NCBI GenBank assembly: GCA_949316495.1
Contig: OX439004.1
Coordinates: 45,308,447-45,372,446, forward strand
Length of the DNA stretch: 64,000 nucleotides
Reading direction: 5' to 3'
From: Amphiduros pacificus
Taxonomy: Eukaryota; Annelida; Polychaeta; Phyllodocida; Hesionidae
The notes beneath the pieces were generated by a model that worked only from the letters and a program-made list of their open reading frames with translations, made no database searches and was not told the origin of the DNA. Both the position numbers and the translations under genes were made by a program. The number at the start of each line of letters is the position of its first letter. Position 1 is the stretch's first letter. Positions 25,902 to 36,600 of the stretch are shown here, piece by piece.

Positions 25902-26886
25902 TCTGTGTAGAAAGCAAACACACTGTACACTTAGTAAGACAAAGTAAAAGGCTTACACATCTAATCTTGCTTTCTTGTGAGTTTTGTGTCAAAATTAAAT
26001 CAGTTGCAGAAGTTATTTGGGGTTACACTTAAGAGGCAGTGAATCCCTCCCACTGATGAGCCATCGTAGGTGATTGGAATGTGAGTGAGGATTGGCTGTT
26101 TTATTAGTACGTCATAGAGAGGTCCCATGTAGGTTACACATGTAAAACTATATTTGTTCAGAAGTACTAACCAACGTGAAATAAATGTTTGCATTTTGGT
26201 TCAGATAACTTTTGAATAAAGAATAAGCCCTATTAATATTCTAGTGAGAATTCAACCCATTTGATTTTTGTGAGTAGTTCTCATTAATAATTTCTCCCAA
26301 AAACTAGAGCTAACGACCATAGGATTCGCGCAACCATAGGATTGGCTCATAATTAGAGAAATGTCTTGTATACGTAAAAGAAATAGAACATTGATTTTTT
26401 TGGCATAGAAAAGTTTATTTGAATGGTATGAATTAATTGTTTTGAAAATTGCACCCATTGACCCTGATTTTGTCACAATGGGCATGTGCGAAAGTACCAG
26501 TTTGTTACAAAAATACTGCAATTTGGCCCTACTCTGTGAGTTCTTGGCCGATTTACATCATTGGCAACTCAAAATTGAGCTGTTGAGCCCCTCTCTTCAA
26601 TTTTGTAAGTCAGATGATCGATATATTAATTTTCATCTTTTGGAAGAAGAGAGGTCAGTGCGTGAAGGCTATGATCATTTGCGCAAAGACGTGACCTTGA
26701 CTTGTAAATCTTGTAAGAATTTTACATATGATGATCGCTTTGTGGGATAAAGTAATGTCAATTGTTACTGATTTATATACCCCACTATAGCACACATATA
26801 GATAACTGGTCATGTTATGTCAGATTATTTATCTATTGACCAAAATGCGCGAAATTGATGGTTGTTAGCCCAACACATTAAAAGTA

Positions 26887-27015
26887 TACTCGCGCTGGAC
26901 CAGTTACCGCCGATGAAGTAGACTGTGACTGGCAGCGGCTACAAGTGTCCTCTCCAGCTTAGCTGCTGTAATCGGCGGTTATTGGTAGCGACGGAAAACT
27001 GGTCCCTCACGAGTA
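26887..27015. mobile_element. Hairpin MITE copy 1, 129 bp
   Basis: Begins TACTCGCGCTGGACCAGTTA and ends AACTGGTCCCTCACGAGTA, giving imperfect terminal inverted repeats. An inner ACCGCCGAT/ATCGGCGGT pair extends the hairpin. No coding content. Confidence 0.75.
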
Positions 27016-27048
27016 CAGGTCAGTGAGTCAGCGGGGCCGACTTCACTT

Positions 27049-27148
27049 GGGGGCCCCTGAGAGAAGTCGGCCCCTGAGAGAAGTCGGCCCCTGAGAGAAG
27101 TCGGCCCCTGAGAGAAGTCGGCCCCTGAGAGAAGTCGGCCCCTAAATA
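27049..27148 (+). repeat. 17-bp tandem array, about 6 copies
   Basis: Unit AGAAGTCGGCCCCTGAG. The same words occur singly near 25756-25790. It sits between the two MITE copies. Confidence 0.85.
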
Positions 27149-27219
27149 GCCTTCTCGAATGAGATTTCGTGAGTTTTGAGCAGTTTCAGGGTCGGCTTCT
27201 CTCGGGGGCCGAGTTCACC

Positions 27220-27401
27220 TACTCGCGCTGGACGAGTTACCGCCGATGAATAGACCGTGACTGGCAGCGGCTACAAGGGTCCTCTCCAGTCAGCCTAGTG
27301 TTGCCAAAATAAACTACATTGTCATTGTCATTGTCATTGTCAGCTTAGCCGCTGTAATCGGCGGCTATTGGTTGCGACGGAAAACTGGTCCCTCACGAGT
27401 A
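27220..27401. mobile_element. Hairpin MITE copy 2, 182 bp with internal insertion
   Basis: It has the same ends and the same inner inverted pair as the copy at 26887-27015, in the same orientation and about 90 percent identical by eye. It is 53 bp longer because of an insertion at about 27290-27343. Confidence 0.75.
27290..27343 (+). repeat. Short retroposon tail inserted in MITE copy 2
   Basis: TTGCCAAAATAAACTACATT is followed by four TGTCAT-type hexamers, absent from the sister MITE. A short unique stretch ending in a hexanucleotide repeat is what a heavily 5'-truncated non-LTR insertion leaves. CAG repeats at both borders. Confidence 0.5.
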
Positions 27402-27449
27402 CCCACGGCGGGACCGACTTCGCTTGGGGGCCCGACTTCCACTGATATT

Positions 27450-30380
27450 TTTCCTCGGCATCTCCCCAAATAACTGTACCACAGACAACAAGAACTACGG
27501 TCGAAGTAAACATTTGGTTAATAAAAGTACAAGGAAATATAATATTCACTTACCAGCTGCTTTAGTTTTGATAATAATTGAATACAAAATATCATTCTCA
27601 CAGGAACAACTCCTACGAAAGTTTCGAAAACGGCGCTTGTTTTCATACCCGATGCGCATGCGGAGAGATATTTCCGCTTCCGATCATTTTCGCTCACTTG
27701 TTGATTTGTTAATCTGAACGTATATCTGACAAAACCTTACATAAATAGAAATAAACGTTTTCAGATGTATGTTTTTGAAAAGACATTTAAATATCTCTGG
27801 TTTTTGTTCCATTATCTATTGGTAATTTCTGATTCAAAGTTGACAGATCATTTGTTTTGGCATTGTGTTAATGATTTCATCCCATTTTATGCCGCCAAAG
27901 AAGAGCTTTTACATTTCAACTCCTTAGAATATTTTATTTTGCAATATTTAGTCAATCATATACATGTATTAAAAAGGGGATAAATCACAGCTTAAATACA
28001 TATGCATCAGATTGAAATATTATCATTCCAAAACATTAATATTGAAGACACTCAAATTGTGGATTTGTCAATGATGGAAATCAACCGTGATGGAAATCAA
28101 CAAGTCATTGTCATGAGACATTTGGGTATTTCTCAACATAATTTATTCCAGTTCACTGAGTATTGTTTTTTCCAGACAATAAAGATTCACACCCACCAGT
28201 TAGTCCACTCCCATATAGGTATCAGTATTATGTAATAGTAAAACATGGTTGCTGAGGCATACCAAGGGTAAAGTTGGATTCAGTAAGGTCAGTTGGGGTC
28301 AGAACAGAAAGAGGAAAGGTCTCGTTTGGAGAGCTACAGCAGCCACGACTTTTGGGTATCATATATCTGCATTGCTTTATATGCCACTTTCAAAGATTGA
28401 AGGAATAAATGTTTATAATGTATTTTTGAAGTATGATTTCATTCCATTGATGACATATTTAGGATTACATTATAAGGGATCGCACCCAGTACTTCAAGGG
28501 AAGTGCCATTAACTATTCCCCATGTTAACTAGAATTCACAATGAACTCCCCAAACTTTGCAAAAAGAGCAAGATAACATGTCACTTATGTGTGGACTTGG
28601 TGCTTTATTTGAGAAGTGGTTATGAAGGCTGTTTGAACCATTCTTATAAAATAATAAGTAAATATAATTCCTTCAACTCGACTTTATTTTTAACAGATTA
28701 TGACCAGGACCAAATAGGTGGTTTGGATATCTGAAATACACCACCCCATTTCCATATTTAGGAGTTCCCAGATGATCATTTCCCGCTGAATTCTATGTCT
28801 AGTGAAAAAAAGAGACAATTACAACTAGAAATGAAACAATGTCTATTCATATGTCAGATGTATTAGTATTGCTTCAACAAAATACAAAATAAAATATAAT
28901 ATTCACAAGAAATACAACATTTATTATTGAAAAATATGCATGCATACAATGATATCAAAGTAAACAAAAAGAACATACAGGTGTTAATATTGTCTAAAGC
29001 ATGTGCATCATATGCCAAAATCATCTGAAGGAGATACCACACTCTATGCAGATTTTCTCAGAACTTTACTCTTGATATAAGCAACCCACTACCACAGAAA
29101 ATATTTTCAACAAATTTTGACAGGGAACTACTTTCAGGATTGAAAGTTTCCAATCACTTACTCCAGTTTTTAAAAATCCTAAATTCAATGTTTGATGTTA
29201 ACCTTCAAATTTGCAAGTTTTACTTACATTGAGAAGTTTCTTATAATAAAAAATTAACACAACAAATTTTGTAATAATTAGTTAGCAAATATCAAATGAT
29301 TAAAATAGGTCATTAAAACTGATACACATAAATATATTTGTTATCATCAGTATGCCCTTTGTAAACAACTGGCATAAGATGTCACCAAAGTAACATATTG
29401 ATTGAGTTCTACAAACCTAGTACACAATAAAACAATCATATTGATATTCAGATATTCAGCACTTTCAACTTCACATTTGACACATCCACACATAAACGCA
29501 GTACTAGTTACTACACATTTATCTGAACATAATTGTAAATCTCTAACATCTTTAAAGCAGATTGATACTTGTCATAGCAGTATATGAATAATATACAACA
29601 ACCTGATCTCAAGCAAACTTTGAACATTTGTGAGTCTGCTTCATTTAAATAAATTCTTTGTCACCTTTAAAAATCTGATAATAGTTACTTTTGAATGTAA
29701 AAACTCACTGGCCTTACATCTAAGAATGTCTTAAAATTTCTATTCTACATTATTTTAATAAACAGCGCCAAATGTGTGTCATACTGGGTCCAAAGATGAG
29801 ATCTGGCAATGCTAAGGTGCACACCACTTGGATTTGGTTCTGAGTTATTATAATATCCAGGAATAAGTTTTTGGAATGACAAATAATCAAGACCATAACT
29901 TATATGGCATCATCATTTGCAGCCTGTATTTACAATATAGAGTATAGGTTATTTTATGGGAATGAGTTTATGGCATACATTGATCACAAAACAGATATGA
30001 CACAGTTGATTAAAAAAAAAAAAAGCAATAATAATCTAGTTTTCAATAATTTAGAATGCCTTTTGATTTTACAATGTTTACATTTTTTTCATTCTCAACA
30101 TTATTCTATGGAAACATGAGTGACATTGTGACATGCTGTACACAAGACTAAACATAATCATGACAATTCACATCATAACACAGTAGGTCTAATCATGTCT
30201 ATTTGAATGTACACAGGGAGTATTATACGACATTTTCTACATAATGATAGTATATTCATCTGGCCATTCTAATCCAATATAAAATTTTAACACATGATTA
30301 CAATTTGGGAACTATACACGGATTATACCAGCTACTGTTGATAAGGTGATAGAATACATTGTGCTACACATGGCATGGGT
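27450..30380. other. Non-coding region downstream of SGO
   Basis: No exon recognised on either strand. It includes whatever 3' UTR SGO has. A minus-strand AATAAA (plus TTTATT) occurs at about 28920-28925, but I cannot tell whether it is used. Poly-A of 13 at about 30010. Confidence 0.4.
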
Positions 30381-30399
30381 AGTGTCCAAAGGGAAGGGT

Positions 30400-30510
30400 C
30401 TTCAGGGAAGTGACTTCTGAAAGAACCTTATTGAAGGGACTTGAATGAAGCGACCTCTACGAAAAGACCTCAATGAAGGGACCACATGAAGAGACCACAC
30501 TGAAGGAACC
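30400..30510 (-). other. SGO 3' UTR start with short repeats
   Basis: Immediately after the SGO stop codon, the plus strand has repeated GAAGGGACC / CACATGAAGAGACCACACT words of about 16-18 bp. It is presumed transcribed as 3' UTR. The transcript end is not seen. Confidence 0.4.
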
Positions 30511-30623
30511 TCAATGAAGGGACTGTGGGCGCTGTCGCTCTGGCACTGTCAGGTTGTTTGTATTTGTGATGATTGCCAATGCACTGCGTCTATTTCCGCC
30601 TGATCCCTTCTTTTTACCTTTTC
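30511..30623 (-). CDS. SGO: SGO exon 10 (stop)
   Basis: Acceptor TTCATTGCAG, phase 1. Encodes KGKKKGSGGNRRSALAIITN and ends with TGA at 30511-30513. The basic tail after the SGO box is typical of the family. Confidence 0.85.
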
Positions 30624-33600
30624 CTGCAATGAACAAGTAAACAGAGAAACAAATAAATAACACTTGAATGTAAATGAAAGATGAAGAAATCACTATCATA
30701 GTCGAGGGAATCACTGTCATAACTGAGGGAATCACTATCATAGATGAAGAAATCACTATCATAGGCGACGGAATCACTATCATAAATGAGGGAATCCTAT
30801 CATAAATGAGGGAATCACAATCATAAATGAGGGAATCCTATCATAAATGAGGGAATCCTATCATAAATAAGGGAATCACAATCATAAATGATGGAAACGG
30901 TGTCATAGCTGCGGGAATCCCTAACAAAGATGAAGGAATCACTATCTTAAATGAGGGAATCACTATCATAGATGGGGGAATCACTATCATATCTGAGGGA
31001 TTTACAAACTATGCTGAAAGGCTTACCATGTCAACTTACCTGACTTAGCCAGATCAGGTTGTTTGCCACCCTGGTATATGGTTGAAGTGAATGCATCCCC
31101 TCGTCGGAGCTTACTTCCTAGTTTAGGTTCTGCATAGCTGACAGTGCCAGCTGCTCGTCGTGAACGTCTCCCACACGGCTCCTCAGTAAGAGATTCTTTA
31201 CTGGAAGCAAAACCATCACAATCATAAATGTATCATTAATTCTTTAACATTGGGTATATTAAATTCATTATGTTTGGACATCGATGGAGATTATTAATGA
31301 AATTAATTCTCGCTATCTGCAAGTATACTGTAAAACTGCAGTAATACACATATTCCAGAGGTAAAACTGAGAAAACAATGATGTAAAGCAGAGACAACAA
31401 TGTCTCGAGCAGGCCATTGGCACTGTTCCAGAAGTAGACCTTCAAACATGTAGCTAATATGGAAAAGCAGCCAGCGAGAATTATCAGGAATCTACTTGCG
31501 TGAGAATCATAAGTTTTAGATCTCCAAATATAACATAATTTAACCAATTACCTTTCTTCCTTCTTTGATTTTTTAACGTCAGGTTCAATTTCCGAGAAAT
31601 CATGAGCATTTTCTGTCTGTTTGTCCTCACTCATATCATCTCCAATTTGACTTTCTTTAATTGTGCGTTTTCTTTGTTTTGCATCCATCTCTTCATCATC
31701 TTTGTCTTGATGGTCTTGAATATCTATATCTAATCTTTCCAGCACTACAAATGCCTCTGATACACGTGTTGATGCCCCAGATACTTGGTCATTTTTTTCA
31801 GATTCTGACTTATGTCTGGCGTCTCTAATATCATTTTCCTCTATAATTTTTTCTGATTCACTTTCTTCACATTGTTTTGTCTTTTCCTTCTTTTTTGATA
31901 CTTCTGAGCTCAAAGAGTCTTTTCCAGCAATATCAAATTCAGCAGGACTCACGGTGTCTTTAATGCAGTCTGTACTGGAGTCTACATTCTCTTCTCTGTT
32001 GTTATTTTTCACATGTGCACTTTCACTGGGCTTCAATTCTTGTGAAATTTTAATGTCATCTGCACAAGGTTCTTCCATTTCAGAACTCTCACTGCATGTT
32101 GATTGTATAACATTTTTCCTTGGTTTTGATCTAGTTTTGTTCTTCTGATTTGCATTGCTGTTCTCTTCATCTCTGTGATTTTTATTGTCTTTTGTCTTTA
32201 TATCTGCATCATTGTCTTCACTGTCACTTTCAATAATTACTCTCTTCTTTGACCTAGATTTTTTTATCTGAATTTCCTCCTCAGAAATGTCATTATCTGA
32301 TGAACTATCATTCATTGTGGTCCTTTTCTGCTTTGACCTTGATTTCTTCTTTTCCTCTTGTTTCTTACTTGTATCTTTTCTTTGTTTTGAACGAGATTTT
32401 GAAAGAGATTGGAGAGTCTTTTGCAAACTTTTCAATGTTGGGGCCTGCAAACATAAATTTGTTAAGTATTATTTAAAAATATTACTGAAATCTAACTTGA
32501 AAGAAAGGTAGGTTTAAAATAAATCTTATATGTTTAAAAAGAAACTACTCCCTTTCCAAGACAAAAAAAGAACACAGTTCTACCAAGCTGTTCTGTCGAC
32601 AAACCTTAGCACCAGGGGGCAGGTTGGTGGTGTCCATCATGGCCAAGTGCATGGCTTCTTTTCTGGAAATTTTCTCTTTCTTTGTCCCTGGACTCTTGAA
32701 ATCTTCATTGTCACTCTGAACGAACAGTTCACCAAAGTCAGACAGCCTTTCCACCTTCTTCTCTTTTTTGCCTCTGTTTGTCGTGTCCGTATTCTGAGAT
32801 GGGGGGATGATATCTTCGTCTGGAGTGGGAGTCTCTGGCACTGAGATGATTCTCTCCACTCTGGCTAGTCGGACCGGTGTGTGTCCTGCAGCCTCTTTGT
32901 TAATGACGGTGTCACCTCTTGGCGGTGTCTGGTCTCCTGCCAGTGAATCCCTTACTGGTTCGTCTGGTGTATTCACTACAATCTCTTCTAGCTTCTCTGC
33001 ATAGGACACACTCTTGGTGAGTGAACGGCGTGGTTTCGTCCTCTTCCCGTTGCCTAGAACAAGCAAGATTCCATGGGGACTGTCTGTGACTGCCTCAGCT
33101 GACTGCTCTCTGTCCTCATCACTTGTGGACTTGTGATAATTATCCCGGAACTGACTGTATTTTGTTGTTGGCAACAGAGTTATGGACTCGTTCATAGTCA
33201 GGGACATATCAAACACAGACTTCTCCCCCAATGGCTTTGGGGGACTGGACGGAAGCTGTCTGGGTTTAGATCTGGATTTAGACCTTGATTTAACCTGCTT
33301 GGGCAAGGTTGCCCTTGACTTTGACCGTGGCTTTCGTTTATCAGCCATAATTTCTTCTATTGTCTTCCTCCCAGCTGCAAAAGTGATCTGACCTGGTTTG
33401 TTCATCAAGGCCATTACTTTGCAGGGTTTAATATTCTTTCCATTATCAGAGTCCACTTTCTTACTGTCTTCAGTGTCATTTTGTTCCTCTTCGGCAGAGG
33501 TTTTGATTTTTTCAGAGGCCTTCGTCTTGGACTTTCTTGACAAAGGTCTTGGGAGCTTGGACTCCCAGTTGTCATCCTTCCGGTCCCCAGACTGGGTCTT

Positions 33601-36600
33601 AGTTTCTGAGCCATTTGCCTGCTTTTCTTCACTAATTGTTTTCTTGTTTTCATCACTATCAGCCTGTTTCTCTAGCATACTGAGCCTCTTAGCCTCTTCC
33701 AGGATATCCTTGGGAATGAAGATAGGCTCATCATCATTCACATTTTTCAAGAAATCTGGCTCATGCAACTCCTCTGGACTTATAAAAGAAGGCAATCCAT
33801 TCTTTATTCCCTTGTCATGCATTTTTTCATTGAGAGTGTTGAAATTGACTGGCATTGTTAACTCCATGTCTTCCTCCAACAAAACAGTTTGATTTGGTAA
33901 GCTGACTACGGGTGTTAGCGTCAACACAGTAGGACAATTTTTGTCTTGATTTTCGGTTTCCTCCACATCTTTATCTGCAGCGTGTGAAGCTTTTTCAATC
34001 TCTTCTGATTCTACAAGTGTCACATCATTGACAGAGTCCAATAAGTTTTCAACATCCAGATGATCATTGACAGGTTTTGAAACAAAAAAGGTACCACGCC
34101 TTTCTTGTTTCCCTGGAGTCTCTTCCGATGTATTATTTGAGATATTATTTGGTATGGCAAATGTGCCTCTTCTTTGCTTGTTCTTTTTATCTTGAGGACT
34201 TCCTGCTTTGTTAGCATTTTGAAGTGAGGATTCCTGTGAAGACTGACCAACAGGTGACTGGGAAAGTACTACGAAGGTACCACGTCGACTTGAGGGTGAT
34301 TTTTGCTGAATAGCAAAAGTGTCTCGTCTGTTTGAGGGTGAGTTTGCTATTCTTTGGCTGGTTCTCCTCTTGGTCTCTTTTTTTTCAGCAGTTTGATTCT
34401 CAATTTGCTGGTCCAATTCTTTGCTTTTATTTTTTTCTACATTTTCATCGAGCAAAATGTCTGGTACATCTGATGTTTTCTTGTCATCAGCATTTGATTC
34501 AATGTCTATCTTTTTGTTGGAAGACAGGCTGCTGCTGCGTCTGCCTCGACCTCCGGCCCGATTTCGACTCTTACTTCGGGATGATCGGACCAAGCTCAGG
34601 CTCCTTTTCCTGCCTGTTTTTCTTATTACCCCTTCCTGGGATTTATTCTTTTCATATTCCTCATCTCGATCTACAACAAGTTCTAGATTTGCTGCCTCAT
34701 TATCTTCAACGACAATAGTTTCTGCTGCCTCATTATCTTCAACGACAATAGGCTCAGTGATTTCTTCTTCATTATTACTTTCATCTTGTTTTTGTTCATC
34801 ATTTCTTTCTTCAATATCGATATCAGGGACTGAAGTTTCAATTATTCCTTCCTTTTCATTTTGTTCCCCAGTAATAAGCTCTTTGGATGGTCTTTTCACC
34901 CGCAGCGCTCTCCTCTGAGGTTTGAGAAAGATACCTTCTGTCTCTGCATCGTCTTTGCTGGTGCTCCTGAACTCTTGCAGACTTTCCAAATCCACTGCTG
35001 CTCTACGATTTCCCCGGCTTCGTGACCGTGAACGGCGTCCTTCCATTGGCCCTATTTAACATATGATTATGACAGCATTTTAAAAAATTTACTGTAATAT
35101 TGAAAAAGTTGTCAAAATTAAGACAAATTATGTTTTGTTACAATGAAAAATACTATTCTTTTTACACAGAATGAATTTCTTTTATCTAAAACATATGTAC
35201 ATACATATAAAAGGAGATTACATTTTAAATGTTCCACAAATGGGCCTGGAAAATTTGTGATATTAGATCTGATGTTATTTCTAGTGTCATTCCACAATCT
35301 GATTGGCATATTTCCAATGGAATAAATGCGTAATGTTATGACCTTGACATGTCACTCCATATGATATAATCAATCATCAACAATTAATAATGGCTGATAG
35401 AGGGCAGTGCTTAAAATGTGAGCTTACACTGCTCTGAGCAAGCAACTTTTAGCCAGGTCCAGGAACTTTTGTGGTTTTTTTTACTTTTATTTTCAATCAT
35501 TAGACTGATTACTAGAGGCTCAGAGCATGCAACAATTTACCCATCTATCAGACCATGATATTGCCCATCTCTATACAATAACTATATCACTAATGGACAA
35601 TATATATTTCTGCAATTGAGCACTACACACCAGGTTTTGCATCTTCATTTTGCAAGCCGGGCAGGGACCCGTCCCCGAGGTAAGACACCTCCATGATCAT
35701 GCTGAGGTCTGCTGATCTTGCCACATTCTCTACTGCTGGAATCTGAAATCAAAAACAAACAATTGTTATGACATAATCATGGATAAATAAAGTTTCCCCC
35801 TGAACCAAAACTAAGGTCTATCTGTTTTTATTTTTTTTCTAAGGGATCAACATTACATAAGGTGTACCAGAAAGTAAATCTTATGGACACACTTTTAATG
35901 GTTGAGGGAACCCAGAGATAATGAAATTTTTGGAGCAGCTATAAGATAGTTTACCCCCAGAGAGTTGACTGAGGCCTGTATTTGAACTGCTGCCTCCTCC
36001 AAGATGTCTGTGATCGGCGGAATGGTCTCCTCTATAACATCCTCTGCAGAGTCCTTGCTCATCAGTTTTGTCTCATGATCTACTGGACTCCCAAGATAAT
36101 ACACAGATCTGAAAAGAGGTTTTTGAATATGACATGTATCAGGTTCATCCTAGAAGTGAAATGGCTCGGTATTGGAGCCTGGGGCTGTATTATTTAAATA
36201 ACCGATATGAAACTATAACAGATAGAGGTTGATCATGAGTCATATGGAATCCTTTTTCAATTTCTAATTCAACCTCAAAAGTTTGATGTAATTTCTTGTA
36301 TTTTTAAAAATATAAATCAGTTATGCTCTTTCTTCAATCTCCAAAATGCCAGAAATGGCAGACATTTCTTCTGCACAATCAATAAAATTAGCTTTTTTTG
36401 CTTAAATGAGTGAATTTCTGGCTAAAATTTTGGAATTGATATTGCTACCAGCATTTAAAAAAAAAAAAAAAATCCATGCAGTATAAGTGCACTATTAAAG
36501 TCTGAGTATTGTTACAATATAAGGGGGTACATACCGGCGCCCGGGCAGAGGTGCTGCCATGTCCTCTGGGGTGTTGCCCTGAGAGGACATACTGGAGCGG

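Larger units (their letters stand above)
25751..27048. repeat. Region bounded by perfect 16-bp inverted repeats
   Basis: AAGTGAAGTCGGCCCC at 25751-25766 and its exact complement GGGGCCGACTTCACTT at 27033-27048. Each is followed by GTCGGCCCC-type repeats. These may be the TIRs of a 1.3-kb DNA element or scattered units of one repeat family. A further near-copy, GGACCGACTTCGCTTGGGGG, lies at 27411-27430. No transposase ORF is present. Confidence 0.5.

Noticed and set aside
30674-31003. Extra SGO coding exon with MIVIPS repeats
   Set aside because: Lies in intron 9; the repeat translation is out of the spliced reading path and exon 9 joins exon 10 in phase without it.
33398-33892. 164-codon plus-strand open frame
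   Set aside because: Shadow of SGO exon 7 on the opposite strand; serine/phenylalanine-rich as expected from antisense of lysine/glutamate-rich coding.
34421-34918. 165-codon plus-strand open frame
   Set aside because: Antisense shadow of SGO exon 7.
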